Below are positions 8,704 to 17,668 of a DNA stretch of 64,000 nucleotides, piece after piece. This DNA comes from Arthrobacter beigongshangensis (lineage in GTDB: Bacteria > Bacillota > Bacilli > Bacillales_A > Planococcaceae), in the NCBI RefSeq assembly GCF_016820585.1, contig NZ_JADHDX010000007.1:62001-126000 (forward strand), read 5' to 3'. Positions within the stretch are counted from its first letter, which is position 1; each line of letters opens with the position of its first letter. The notes below the pieces were generated by a model, which saw nothing but the letters and a program-made list of their open reading frames with translations, ran no database searches and was not told the DNA's origin. The position numbers were made by a program, and so were the translations under genes.

Positions 8704-10221
8704 ATGAAAAAAACCTCAAATGTATTCTGGATTACGCTTAGCCTTGTATGCATTGCAGTGTTGTATGGAGCGCTAGCACCTGAAAGCTTTGAAACTGTAA
8801 CCGGCAATATGAAAAACTTTATTACATCGGCTTTTGGCTGGTATTATTTACTTTTCGTCACAGGCATTGTACTGTTCTGTCTGTTCTTTATCGTTAGTCC
8901 CATGGGACAAATCACACTTGGTAAGCCCGATGAAAAACCCGAATATTCCCGGATGAGCTGGTTCGCGATGCTATTTTCAACCGGGATGGGAATCGGTCTT
9001 GTCTTCTGGGGCGCAGCGGAGCCGCTATCTCACTTCGCGATAAACCCTGCAACAGAACAACCTGGCACAGATGCTGCTTTTCGAGAATCGATGCGCTATA
9101 CCTTTTTCCATTGGGGCATTCATGCTTGGGCCATTTATGCAATCGTTGCCATGTCACTAGCTTATTTCCAATTTCGAAAAGGCGAGCCGGGATTGATATC
9201 CGCAACGTTAAAACCAATCTTCGGCAATCGGATGAATGGTATGTCCGGCACAATCGTCAACGTACTCGCCGTTTTCGCCACTGTCATCGGTGTTGCGACA
9301 ACACTCGGTTTTGGCGCCATTCAAATCAACGGAGGACTCTCTTATCTATTCGGTTTACCGATTAGTTTTCTTGTTCAAGTCATCATTATTATCATTGTCA
9401 CCATTTTATTTATTATCTCAGCTTGGTCAGGTATCAGTAAAGGAATTAAATATTTGTCCAACGCCAATATGGTACTTGCGGCTATACTGCTCATTCTTGT
9501 CATTATTCTCGGACCTACGCTATTAATTTTTGATACATTTACGGACACCATCGGCTCGTACTTTCAAAACTTACCACGCATGAGCTTTCGTGCTGCGCCA
9601 CTCGATGACAGCAATCGAACATGGATTAATGACTGGACTATTTTCTATTGGGCATGGTGGATTTCATGGTCACCGTTTGTCGGCATATTCATCGCTCGTG
9701 TATCACGTGGGCGGACTATACGTGAATTCCTGACAGGCGTCCTGTTATTACCGACATTACTTAGCTTTTTCTGGTTCTCTGTTTTCGGCTCCACTGCAAT
9801 GGATGTGCAAATAAAAGGAGTAGATTTAACAAAACTATTGACCGAAGAAACGCTTTTCGCCGTTTTTCATGAATTGCCGATGTCCATGCTGCTCTCAATT
9901 ATCGCCATCCTGCTGATTGCCATCTTTTTCATCACATCGGCCGATTCGGCCACATTCGTTCTCGGCATGCAGACAACGTACGGGTCACTTCATCCACCTA
10001 ACATCGTCAAGCTGACGTGGGGTATTGCACAAGCAGCAATTGCCATCATTCTCCTGTCGGCAAATGGATTGACTGCACTGCAAAATGCCTTAATTATTGC
10101 CGCACTGCCTTTTTCCTTCGTTATCATCTGTATGATGGTTTCACTTTATAAGGAACTTAATAAGGAGCGCAAAGAAATGGGGTTAATGGTGAGACCATAT
10201 CCGAGGAAAACGAAAAAATGA
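8704..10221 (+). CDS. BCCT-family osmoprotectant transporter (OpuD-like)
   Basis: A sodium-coupled importer of betaine-type compatible solutes, about 505 residues with 12 membrane helices; Bacillus OpuD is about the same size. Family signatures are visible: [36 protein letters not shown] with the following GEPG, and the Trp-rich substrate segment [16 protein letters not shown] with [14 protein letters not shown] after it. The start is uncertain. An ATG at 8704 aligns best with relatives (MKKTSNVFW), 8692 has AGGA close by, and 8644 is too long. The exact substrate (betaine, choline or carnitine) cannot be decided. Apparently monocistronic. Confidence 0.9.
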   Translation: MKKTSNVFWITLSLVCIAVLYGALAPESFETVTGNMKNFITSAFGWYYLLFVTGIVLFCLFFIVSPMGQITLGKPDEKPEYSRMSWFAMLFSTGMGIGLVFWGAAEPLSHFAINPATEQPGTDAAFRESMRYTFFHWGIHAWAIYAIVAMSLAYFQFRKGEPGLISATLKPIFGNRMNGMSGTIVNVLAVFATVIGVATTLGFGAIQINGGLSYLFGLPISFLVQVIIIIIVTILFIISAWSGISKGIKYLSNANMVLAAILLILVIILGPTLLIFDTFTDTIGSYFQNLPRMSFRAAPLDDSNRTWINDWTIFYWAWWISWSPFVGIFIARVSRGRTIREFLTGVLLLPTLLSFFWFSVFGSTAMDVQIKGVDLTKLLTEETLFAVFHELPMSMLLSIIAILLIAIFFITSADSATFVLGMQTTYGSLHPPNIVKLTWGIAQAAIAIILLSANGLTALQNALIIAALPFSFVIICMMVSLYKELNKERKEMGLMVRPYPRKTKK

Positions 10222-10235
10222 ACATGCTGTCGAAT

Positions 10236-10262
10236 CAAGGCTAAGCAAACTGCTTAGTCTTG
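10236..10262 (+). terminator. Probable terminator of the BCCT gene
   Basis: CAAGGCTAAGCA-AAC-TGCTTAGTCTTG forms a 12-bp stem including a G-T pair, followed by TTCTTTGTT. It starts 15 bp after the stop codon. Confidence 0.6.
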
Positions 10263-10356
10263 TTCTTTGTTCACTAGTTTTGTCACTTTTTGATGATATC
10301 CTTTCTTATCCTTTAATCATGGTACAATTTTCTAAACGACAATGGAGGGGATTCGA

Positions 10357-11259
10357 TTGCTGCGTAAAGTTCTGATTTTCTCACTCATCTTCATCCTTTC
10401 AGCCTGCTCAGCTACAGCTGAAGTTGGACGACAGTTAACTGACACCGAATCTGCTGTGTTAAGTCGTTTTGATAGCGATCAATTATATGCAACTATTCAA
10501 GAATTAACGAAGGAGCCTCGCATAGCTGGAACCGAATCCGAACGGCAGGCTGCCGTATTTTTAACGACACAACTCGAACTATATGGGTATGAGGTCGATG
10601 AACAAACCTTTACATTACATGGCTCTACAGTAGATGAGCACGAATCTCAAAACCTCATTGTTACAAAAAAAGCTACAGATGGTCTTCCATCAACTGGAGA
10701 TATCATTATGATAGGTGCACACTATGATTCCGTCTTTCAGTCTCCAGGAGCGAGTGATAATGCAAGTGGAACTGCCGTATTGCTCGAAGTGGCTCGTATG
10801 TTAAAAGACACGCCGAGCCCGTCTGAAATTCGTTTCATCTTTTTTGGCTCCGAAGAAAATGGACTAGCAGGCTCTGAAAGTTATGTCAATGGAATGACGG
10901 CAGAGGAAATCGAGCGAACAATTGCTATGTTCAACCTGGACATGGTCGGTAGCGCAGATGCGGGCCCACTAAAGCTGTTTACGGTAGACGGCATGCCAAA
11001 CACCGCGACGAAGATAGCCAGCAAAGCGAATGAGGATTTATTTGGCGAAACTTTATCTCTCGCGTCCTCTGCACAAAGCGATCATTCAGCCTTCCACAAT
11101 GCAGCCATTGACGCAGTAATGTTCACTCATTTCCCTTTGGAGAAAGCCTACCATTCGCCTGATGACACCATCGATAAATTGAGCGAACAGCGATTAGAAA
11201 ATATTACCCGTATACTAGCAATGTCCATTCTTGAATTAATCGTCCTTGGGGGTAAGTGA
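10357..11259 (+). CDS. M28-family zinc metallopeptidase, lipoprotein
   Basis: A predicted membrane-anchored aminopeptidase of about 300 residues. A TTG start at 10357 is preferred because GGAGGGG lies 6 bp upstream; it gives the signal MLRKVLIFSLIFILSAC with the lipidated Cys at 17. The five zinc/catalytic positions of M28 enzymes are present: His122 (IGAHYDS), Asp134 (SDNASG), Glu166-Glu167 (GSEENG), Asp195 (NLDMVG) and His266 (YHSPDD). It would act outside the membrane, trimming peptides. Its 3' end overlaps the convergent deacetylase gene by 24 bp, with no terminator in between. Confidence 0.9.
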   Translation: MLRKVLIFSLIFILSACSATAEVGRQLTDTESAVLSRFDSDQLYATIQELTKEPRIAGTESERQAAVFLTTQLELYGYEVDEQTFTLHGSTVDEHESQNLIVTKKATDGLPSTGDIIMIGAHYDSVFQSPGASDNASGTAVLLEVARMLKDTPSPSEIRFIFFGSEENGLAGSESYVNGMTAEEIERTIAMFNLDMVGSADAGPLKLFTVDGMPNTATKIASKANEDLFGETLSLASSAQSDHSAFHNAAIDAVMFTHFPLEKAYHSPDDTIDKLSEQRLENITRILAMSILELIVLGGK

Positions 11260-12243
11260 ATCTTTTACCTGTAAAGCAAGTGTTGAAGCCTCCCCCATCG
11301 TAAGGCTTGTTAGATTGTATTGCTCTCTCATTGCGGCTACGTGGAGCAGGACTTCCGACAAAAAACGAATATTGCTATCGATATCTTTACCAAAATTATG
11401 AGGATGCCACCAAAGATGAAACACTTCTCCCTTTATCGCAGCATTCGTTATACTTTTTTTAATTCTTCTTAAGCGTAATGATTCGAGACTTTTTAAGCTT
11501 GCATGATAAGGTCTCAAAAATCGACTCGATGGCAAATTGACAAGAGGTTCCACCGCCACTTCATCAATCGGATACGTATGATCGCCGAACATAGGTAAAT
11601 AACAGTCTGCCAGCCTAAGCATTCTCTTCACGATTCCTTCATCATGATAAGAGCCAACTTGATAGACCCAGCTATCCTCGTGTCCTCTAAAGCTTTGAAG
11701 ACCGTTTTCTTTACAAATTTGTAAATAGTCACGGTTGATTTGATTTCTTGGAAATATTAGTGATTTCACTGGCTTACCAATTGCTTCCGCAACCTTTATA
11801 GAAGCCTTTAGATCTGCTTCAAATTGTTCCGCAGTCTGACCACCCTCCAAACAATAATAATGTGAAAAAGTATGGGTTGCCAATTCTTGGTTCGGGTAAT
11901 CCATAATTTCCTTTATCAATGAAGCTCCAAAATGCAATGGATCCTGTTCCTCGTTCTCTCCAAGCCCCGTTAGCTTATTATATGGCGAAAAAGCTGCATG
12001 GATATAACTTGGATAGAGAGGAGGCAGGTTTACTAGTAGCTCTTTCTTATTATCAAAAAAAAGCATACCAACTGTCGCCCATGTCGCATGAATATCGAAG
12101 TGATGGAACAGCTCCAATATTTTTGGAATGGCTTGCCGCACACCTAATATATTTTCTTGGTACTGTCCTAATGTGTAAACATCATGGACACCCCAGTTTA
12201 ATTCAAAATCTAGGGAAACGACGAAGATTCCTTGTTTACTCAT
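11236..12243 (-). CDS. Polysaccharide deacetylase family protein
   Basis: 335 residues with the NodB-like fold: the metal and catalytic motif VSLDFELNWG near residue 10, a His-containing THTFSHYYCLEGG near residue 120, and HLWWHPHNFG near the C-terminus. Such enzymes remove N-acetyl groups from cell-wall or exopolysaccharide sugars. No signal peptide is evident, so it may be cytosolic or exported in another way. It lies 155 bp behind the O-antigen-polymerase gene with no terminator between, so it is probably the last gene of the exopolysaccharide operon. The ribosome binding site is weak (GATGAG). Confidence 0.85.
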   Translation of the reverse strand: MSKQGIFVVSLDFELNWGVHDVYTLGQYQENILGVRQAIPKILELFHHFDIHATWATVGMLFFDNKKELLVNLPPLYPSYIHAAFSPYNKLTGLGENEEQDPLHFGASLIKEIMDYPNQELATHTFSHYYCLEGGQTAEQFEADLKASIKVAEAIGKPVKSLIFPRNQINRDYLQICKENGLQSFRGHEDSWVYQVGSYHDEGIVKRMLRLADCYLPMFGDHTYPIDEVAVEPLVNLPSSRFLRPYHASLKSLESLRLRRIKKSITNAAIKGEVFHLWWHPHNFGKDIDSNIRFLSEVLLHVAAMREQYNLTSLTMGEASTLALQVKDSLTPKDD

Positions 12244-12397
12244 ATTCTCATCACACCATTACCAATTGTAATAAACCTTTGGTAATAAAGGAGCTTCTGT
12301 CGCTGAACCCGCGCATTAGTTAGCCTTATTAAATTTCGGTCTCTCAATATATAAAATAATTCCCTCCCACATAATAAAATACAAACCGCCTCCATAT

Positions 12398-13720
12398 CTA
12401 AACTTTTACATGATTCAGTGATAGCAAAGACAGAAACAGGACTAGGGGAAAAAAATCCATTACAATTGAGTCAAGTGAGAAATTCGCCACAATGACTACG
12501 AATAGGGGCAAGCTATTCAACGCTCGTTTCGCCATTTTGATGGATCCCGTCGTTGTTTTCTTCATGTGATTGTATGAATAGGCAACAAAAACTAGTAATG
12601 CAACGATACCTAGAAATCCTGTGAAATACCAATAGGACAAATACATATTATGAGCTGCATAGCCGTCTAAAAAACCAGTCCCAATGCCATTCCCTATTAG
12701 AAAAATACGTGGATTCGCCGTGATTTCTTGGAGATAAGCTACCCACAAAGATGATCTACCCGTTGTGACCGAAACGACTGTGCCCCCTTGTTCTGAAAAT
12801 CGGGCAATCGTCACAACAATAAAATCGAGTAAACCGAATGGCATGGCAATTAAAATAAGGACCGTTAACGCAAATAAATACTTCATGACACTTCTATATT
12901 TAGACGTGACATATATGATACAGACGTAAATCAAGATAATAATGACCATAAGCAAAAACATTTTAGAAAGTGTATGCAAACCCATAAAAGCCAAGACTAG
13001 TATAAGCACACTTTCTTTGACTAGTTGTTTTTTATAACCCGAGACAACAAGCAGGAGCGCAATTGCCACTAATACTTGTAAAGAAAAATAATTAGGGTCT
13101 ACGTCCAGTCCGCTAAATCGAGTATATAAGTGATTATTTTCATACAATGTATAAGTTTCTCCCATATTTTGAATGTACTGTTCCACTTCGGGTATCCAAC
13201 GCCCAAGTAGGGCAACAAGGCCTGAAAATACCAGACCAGAAGCATAGGATAGTACATATCGTTCATAGGAGGCATTCTCGTTGAGCGTCGCACTAGCTAC
13301 TGCTATCGTCAGGAAATTCAACAGGAACCCAACGATAACAAGTGAATTATTACTCGAGGCGAAACCTGAAGTCAACAGAATATAGAGAGCAAAAAACAGA
13401 AATCCTATGATGACCGTTAGACTGACACGTATTTTATTGTTCAGCATCGAAAAAAGACAGGATAGCAAGTAGACGAATTGAATGATATGGAAAAAGGAAA
13501 AACGATCTCCATCGAATTTCAATACGTATATCCATGTCGAGAAAAAAAGCAGGAAAATAATTTTATCTTCTGTCCTTTCTTTCAGGATCCCATAGCAGGA
13601 CACCAGTAAGAAAAGGACCAAAAATAAATTATGACCACTAACCAGTTTAGCCAAGACGGATAATGCAGCTACCATAATGAGTACGCTAGTTGGAATCGTC
13701 CCATTCATCCTGAGTCTCAC
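12398..13720 (-). CDS. O-antigen ligase/polymerase (Wzy-like) membrane protein
   Basis: A polytopic protein of about 440 residues with 10-12 predicted helices. The C-terminal part has the O-antigen-ligase family pattern: a periplasmic-type loop with GRSSLWVAYLQEI and IGNGIGTG, then AAHNMYLSYWYFTGFLG. It would polymerise repeat units of the capsule or exopolysaccharide. Two starts are possible: TTG at 13762, overlapping the upstream stop by 4 bp, or GTG at 13720, which has GGGAGG 5 bp upstream. The second is preferred here. Neighbours (flippase, glycosyltransferases, BY-kinase) support the role. Confidence 0.8.
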   Translation of the reverse strand: MRLRMNGTIPTSVLIMVAALSVLAKLVSGHNLFLVLFLLVSCYGILKERTEDKIIFLLFFSTWIYVLKFDGDRFSFFHIIQFVYLLSCLFSMLNNKIRVSLTVIIGFLFFALYILLTSGFASSNNSLVIVGFLLNFLTIAVASATLNENASYERYVLSYASGLVFSGLVALLGRWIPEVEQYIQNMGETYTLYENNHLYTRFSGLDVDPNYFSLQVLVAIALLLVVSGYKKQLVKESVLILVLAFMGLHTLSKMFLLMVIIILIYVCIIYVTSKYRSVMKYLFALTVLILIAMPFGLLDFIVVTIARFSEQGGTVVSVTTGRSSLWVAYLQEITANPRIFLIGNGIGTGFLDGYAAHNMYLSYWYFTGFLGIVALLVFVAYSYNHMKKTTTGSIKMAKRALNSLPLFVVIVANFSLDSIVMDFFPLVLFLSLLSLNHVKV

Positions 13721-13758
13721 ATTATCCTCCCGCCCCTCATGCAAAAAAATTGAGTCAC

Positions 13759-14943
13759 TCAACGTAAAATATCCTGGAGTTGTTTCATTGCCACTTCATT
13801 GCTACCTCGATTTTTTTTACTACCATCTTGTAAGCCTACGAGAATGCTTCGATCGTCAAGAACGGCTTTCAACGCATTAAATAATGCCTGCGTGTCTGTC
13901 TCGACAATGATGCCATTCACTCCGTTATCAAGTTGCTCTGCCGCAGAAGCATAGGCAGTCGTGATAACTGGTGTTCCTAAAGCGAGCGCCTCACCGATAA
14001 CCATCGGATAACCTTCATAATCAGAGGCTAAGACGAAAATATCAGCCTGCTTAATATAGGGAAGGGGGTTCGACTTTTCCCCCGTAAAAGTAAGCTGCTC
14101 CAACACGCCATATTTGTCAGCAAGCTCGTAATTTTTGTCCCAGTCCGGCCCATCTCCTACTATCCACCATTTAAAACCGGTATATCCTGCCTTTTTCAAC
14201 AGATACACAACTTCTATAACTCGATCAATCCGTTTGGTAGCATTATCAATTCGAGCAACTGTGACGAAATGAGTTTTATCCGATTTGTCCATTGGCTCAA
14301 ACTCATCGGCACCATTCCGAATCGTGTTATAGGGAAAAAAGTTATACACGACTGCGGACTTATGCTCATATTCGGGAATAAATCGATCAAATTTCGCTTT
14401 GCCCGCTTTTGATACATTGACGACTGTGTCAAAGTTCTCGTAACTCTTCAAACAGCACTCCCGGTTAAATTGCGCTTTGATAAGATCTGTATGAATCCAA
14501 GCAATTTTCTTATCCGCCACGACATTTCCAATCACGTATTGATTACTTCCTCTATTAAAATAGCCTTGCGGCACATCATTAAAATAGGATATCGCAACCT
14601 GATACGGCTTCTTTTTTCTCTGTAATGAAAAGAGTAGTTTAAAATAGAGTGTCGATCCAATGAGTCTAACGAATATCATCAATAGGATCCGAATCATTTT
14701 ATCGAATAGGCTACCATTTTTTACAACTTCCGAGAACGGCGTTGCTGTCAGCGTCAATAAATAATTACTAGAAACGACGTTCACATTTTTAGGCAGTTCC
14801 TCTACTAGCTCTCCCTTGTTCGCGAACAGGAATAAATCAATTTCATTGCAAGGATCCTCCGCTATTATGTGTAATGTATTAATGAGCGCTCGTTGAATTC
14901 CTCCCATTGACAGGTTGTATCCTACAATTAGAATTTTCATCAC
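13759..14943 (-). CDS. GT4-family glycosyltransferase
   Basis: A 394-residue GT-B-fold retaining glycosyltransferase. The N-terminal domain begins KILIVGYNLSMGGIQRALIN, containing the GGI/GGA acceptor-side loop. The C-terminal nucleotide-sugar domain shows VGDGPDW, YIKQADIFVLASDYEGYPMV and EALALGTPVITT, with the family's E-x7-E-like pair. It transfers a sugar onto the lipid-linked repeat unit in the cytoplasm; donor and linkage cannot be predicted. GTG at 14943 and ATG at 14940 are alternative starts behind AAGGA. Middle of the exopolysaccharide operon. Confidence 0.88.
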   Translation of the reverse strand: MMKILIVGYNLSMGGIQRALINTLHIIAEDPCNEIDLFLFANKGELVEELPKNVNVVSSNYLLTLTATPFSEVVKNGSLFDKMIRILLMIFVRLIGSTLYFKLLFSLQRKKKPYQVAISYFNDVPQGYFNRGSNQYVIGNVVADKKIAWIHTDLIKAQFNRECCLKSYENFDTVVNVSKAGKAKFDRFIPEYEHKSAVVYNFFPYNTIRNGADEFEPMDKSDKTHFVTVARIDNATKRIDRVIEVVYLLKKAGYTGFKWWIVGDGPDWDKNYELADKYGVLEQLTFTGEKSNPLPYIKQADIFVLASDYEGYPMVIGEALALGTPVITTAYASAAEQLDNGVNGIIVETDTQALFNALKAVLDDRSILVGLQDGSKKNRGSNEVAMKQLQDILR

Positions 14944-14957
14944 ATGTCATTCCTTTT

Positions 14958-16094
14958 TTAGAGTTGCTCATACAGACGTATTAACCGTTCCCCCATGATA
15001 GACCATGCATATTTTTCTACATATAAACGATGCGATCGAATGCCCATTTCCAAAAATACATAAGGATTCGTTTGGAGGAGTTGTTCAATCAGAGCTGTTA
15101 AACTAAGCTTGTCGTAAGCAATAACAAACCCTGTATGATTGGCTGCAACGATTTCGTCAATTCCTGTTTGTTCTGCTACAATAATTGGTTTCTTCAATAA
15201 CATTGCTTCATATAATTTATTCGGTGACGAAAAGCGATGGTTCGGAACTACAGGATTGTAAATAGCTAGCATCACATCACAATACCTCGTTAAAGCGAGG
15301 GTTGACTCATAGTCCAATTTTCCATAATAAAAGATATTGTCATACTTCACACTTTGCTTTTTAAAATAACTCTCTAAATCACCAAAACCACCAATATGAA
15401 GTTCAGCATCCTTAAACTTCGCAATCACTTCTGCAATTTCAAGTAGAAAGCGACTTTTCGATAATACGCCAACGTAGACAAACTTCAGCTTTTTATTTAG
15501 TTCACCCATAGGAACAAATCCACCATTTACACTTGGTAACCTAACTGGTGAGTTATGAATGATCCATAAACTTTTAGGTACACTTTTTCGTATTTGCTCG
15601 ATCCTACTTTCATTGACAATAATGACCGCATCCGCCTTATTCATCATCCGAATGTCCAGACCTTCGATGATAGGCTTCAGTATTGTTGGAACTCTAAACG
15701 CATCGACATAGTAATCAAACACATCATAGACATACTTTTTACGAAAGATTTTCGATACAATAAACGCAGGTATGACTGTATCAAAGTCACATGCATGAAT
15801 CACATCGTACTCTTTGCGGTAGTGGATTAGTTTTTTTAGTAAGAAAAGTTGAAATAACAGCAAAGACCACAAATTAATAATCCCTCGCCCAAATAATGCC
15901 TCTTTGCGGAATAAATCAATCTGTACCTGTCCATTGTCCAGCGATACAACATCTCTCTTTTCTAACTGTTGTTCTAAATTTCTTTCCCATGCTAGAACCC
16001 TTAAGTCATAGCCATATGTCAGTAACGTGTTCAACTCCTTTTCAACGCGCGGATCAGGATTGACTGGGTTTGATCTTGCCATCATAATTCTCAT
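14958..16094 (-). CDS. Glycosyltransferase (GT4-like)
   Basis: 378 residues, GT-B fold. The start MRIMMARSNPVNPDPRVEKE is typical of glycosyltransferases acting on membrane-linked sugars. The C-terminal half contains YVGVLSKSRFLLEIAEVI, a GGFG nucleotide-binding turn and YCDVMLAIYNP, followed by SSPNKLYEAMLLKKPIIV. It overlaps the flippase stop by 4 bp, so it is translationally coupled. It belongs to the same exopolysaccharide unit; the sugar donor is unknown. Confidence 0.86.
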   Translation of the reverse strand: MRIMMARSNPVNPDPRVEKELNTLLTYGYDLRVLAWERNLEQQLEKRDVVSLDNGQVQIDLFRKEALFGRGIINLWSLLLFQLFLLKKLIHYRKEYDVIHACDFDTVIPAFIVSKIFRKKYVYDVFDYYVDAFRVPTILKPIIEGLDIRMMNKADAVIIVNESRIEQIRKSVPKSLWIIHNSPVRLPSVNGGFVPMGELNKKLKFVYVGVLSKSRFLLEIAEVIAKFKDAELHIGGFGDLESYFKKQSVKYDNIFYYGKLDYESTLALTRYCDVMLAIYNPVVPNHRFSSPNKLYEAMLLKKPIIVAEQTGIDEIVAANHTGFVIAYDKLSLTALIEQLLQTNPYVFLEMGIRSHRLYVEKYAWSIMGERLIRLYEQL

Positions 16095-17614
16095 AAACGT
16101 AACTTCCTTCGCATAAAAGTAAGGATTTCTTTCGATTCCTTTACCTTTAAAATTGTCAATAAAAAGAAATAGAGACTACTCCCTACAAGCCCAATGACCA
16201 TCATTTTCAAAAGTTCATTCATCTGGAGCCATACATAGCCATTCAATATGACAATGACAACTCCCATAACTCCGGACGCCATCAGCACTTTCAAAAAAGT
16301 GATTGCCATACTTTTTAAACCCAGCGAACCAATCTTTCTTCGAAGACTAATCCATAAGAGCGCGACACTAATGAGTGCCGAAATACTTGTTGCCAATGCC
16401 AATCCGTTCAGTCCCATATAAGCCGATAAAATGATATTCAATACGATATTCAGAGCCACCGCAATTGCAGCATTGACCATCGGGCTGATCATATCCTGGA
16501 GTGAATAAAAAGTGCGCAATAGGATTTCCCGAATGCCATAGCCTATCATACCTATCGAATAAAAAAACAATGCCTCCGCTGTTAGCAGAATGGCTTGCTC
16601 ATCGAATTGTCCACGTCCGAATAGCAATTGAATAATTGGTTTAGCGACAATCATAATGCCGATGCTTGCTGGTACAACTAGAAGAATTACACTTGAAAGA
16701 ACCTCACGCATCGACCTCTTCACTTCTTCTATGCTTTTTTCAGCAGCCATTTTTGATAGATGTGGAAATAGAATAGCGATAAATGACAGAACAAATATCC
16801 CATGGACAAAATCATTTAATCGGCTAGCATACGTTAATGCTGAGATCCCACCTTCTACAATCTTGGATGCTAATGTTTTATCGACTATAGTATTGATGTG
16901 ATCAACAGACATTCCCATTGTGATTGGTAACACAAATAATGCTACTTTCTTTATATTTTCGTCTAGAAACGGAGCTACAGGAGAATACCGATATTTCATC
17001 TTTAACAGGGAGGGTAGTAAAAATAGCAATTGAGCCAGTGAAGCAACAATACTACCAATTGCTAAACCAATACTATGTGTCTGAGCACTGATGATGATTG
17101 AGAGAATAATGATGAAATTGAAAGGAAATCCTAGCATAGCAACTGTCGTAAATTTCCCGTTGAGCTGGAGATAACTTGCGAGTAACTGGGTAAGGCTTGT
17201 GAAATAGATACCCACTAGTCCGATACGTGTGAAAAGGACAGCCATTCTCTTCGTTTCTTCATTAAAACCTAAAGCGAATACAGTTACGAGTTGATTTGAA
17301 AACAGGATTCCCACAATAAGAAGTACGGTTGTGATGAGCAGGACGACCGTTAGTAAGCGATTTGTAAAATCCAGTGCTTGTTTTTCACCGCTAGTATTTT
17401 CAATCTCTTTGTAGAGCGGGATATATCCTGAAGCGATTCCTGTCATCACAAAGCTGAATAACATAGTTGTAATTGAAATAGAAATGAAATAGGCATCCGT
17501 CGTGACCGAAGCTCCATAGAAATAAGTCAGCGTAATATCTCGGAGAAACCCAAATACTTTGGATAGAACAGTTATAATCATCAATAGTGCTGCCGTTTTT
17601 TTTATCGTTTCGAT
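16091..17614 (-). CDS. MurJ/MviN-family lipid-linked oligosaccharide flippase
   Basis: About 14 membrane helices of the MOP superfamily: SKVFGFLRDITLTYFYGAS near the N-terminus (the MurJ-type RD motif) and IASGYIPLYKE after helix 2. In an exopolysaccharide operon it probably flips the undecaprenyl-linked repeat unit, the role of Wzx, rather than lipid II. The first ATG is at 17584, but this would cut the first helix. The frame is open upstream, and an ATC codon at 17614 with GGAGAAGGGG 6 bp before it gives the family-like beginning IETIKKTAALLMIITVLSKV. That makes about 507 residues; a non-ATG start is therefore proposed. Confidence 0.82.
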   Translation of the reverse strand: METIKKTAALLMIITVLSKVFGFLRDITLTYFYGASVTTDAYFISISITTMLFSFVMTGIASGYIPLYKEIENTSGEKQALDFTNRLLTVVLLITTVLLIVGILFSNQLVTVFALGFNEETKRMAVLFTRIGLVGIYFTSLTQLLASYLQLNGKFTTVAMLGFPFNFIIILSIIISAQTHSIGLAIGSIVASLAQLLFLLPSLLKMKYRYSPVAPFLDENIKKVALFVLPITMGMSVDHINTIVDKTLASKIVEGGISALTYASRLNDFVHGIFVLSFIAILFPHLSKMAAEKSIEEVKRSMREVLSSVILLVVPASIGIMIVAKPIIQLLFGRGQFDEQAILLTAEALFFYSIGMIGYGIREILLRTFYSLQDMISPMVNAAIAVALNIVLNIILSAYMGLNGLALATSISALISVALLWISLRRKIGSLGLKSMAITFLKVLMASGVMGVVIVILNGYVWLQMNELLKMMVIGLVGSSLYFFLLTILKVKESKEILTFMRRKLRL

Positions 17615-17668
17615 GAGTTGCCCCTTCTCCGCTAGTTGTTTTTTAAATCCTTTTTACGGATTTCCTAA

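Noticed and set aside
12303..12397. Short frame of about 22 codons behind the polymerase gene (YFIMWEGIILYIERPK)
   Set aside because: Although GGAGG lies upstream of a TTG, the peptide is very short and no conservation can be judged.
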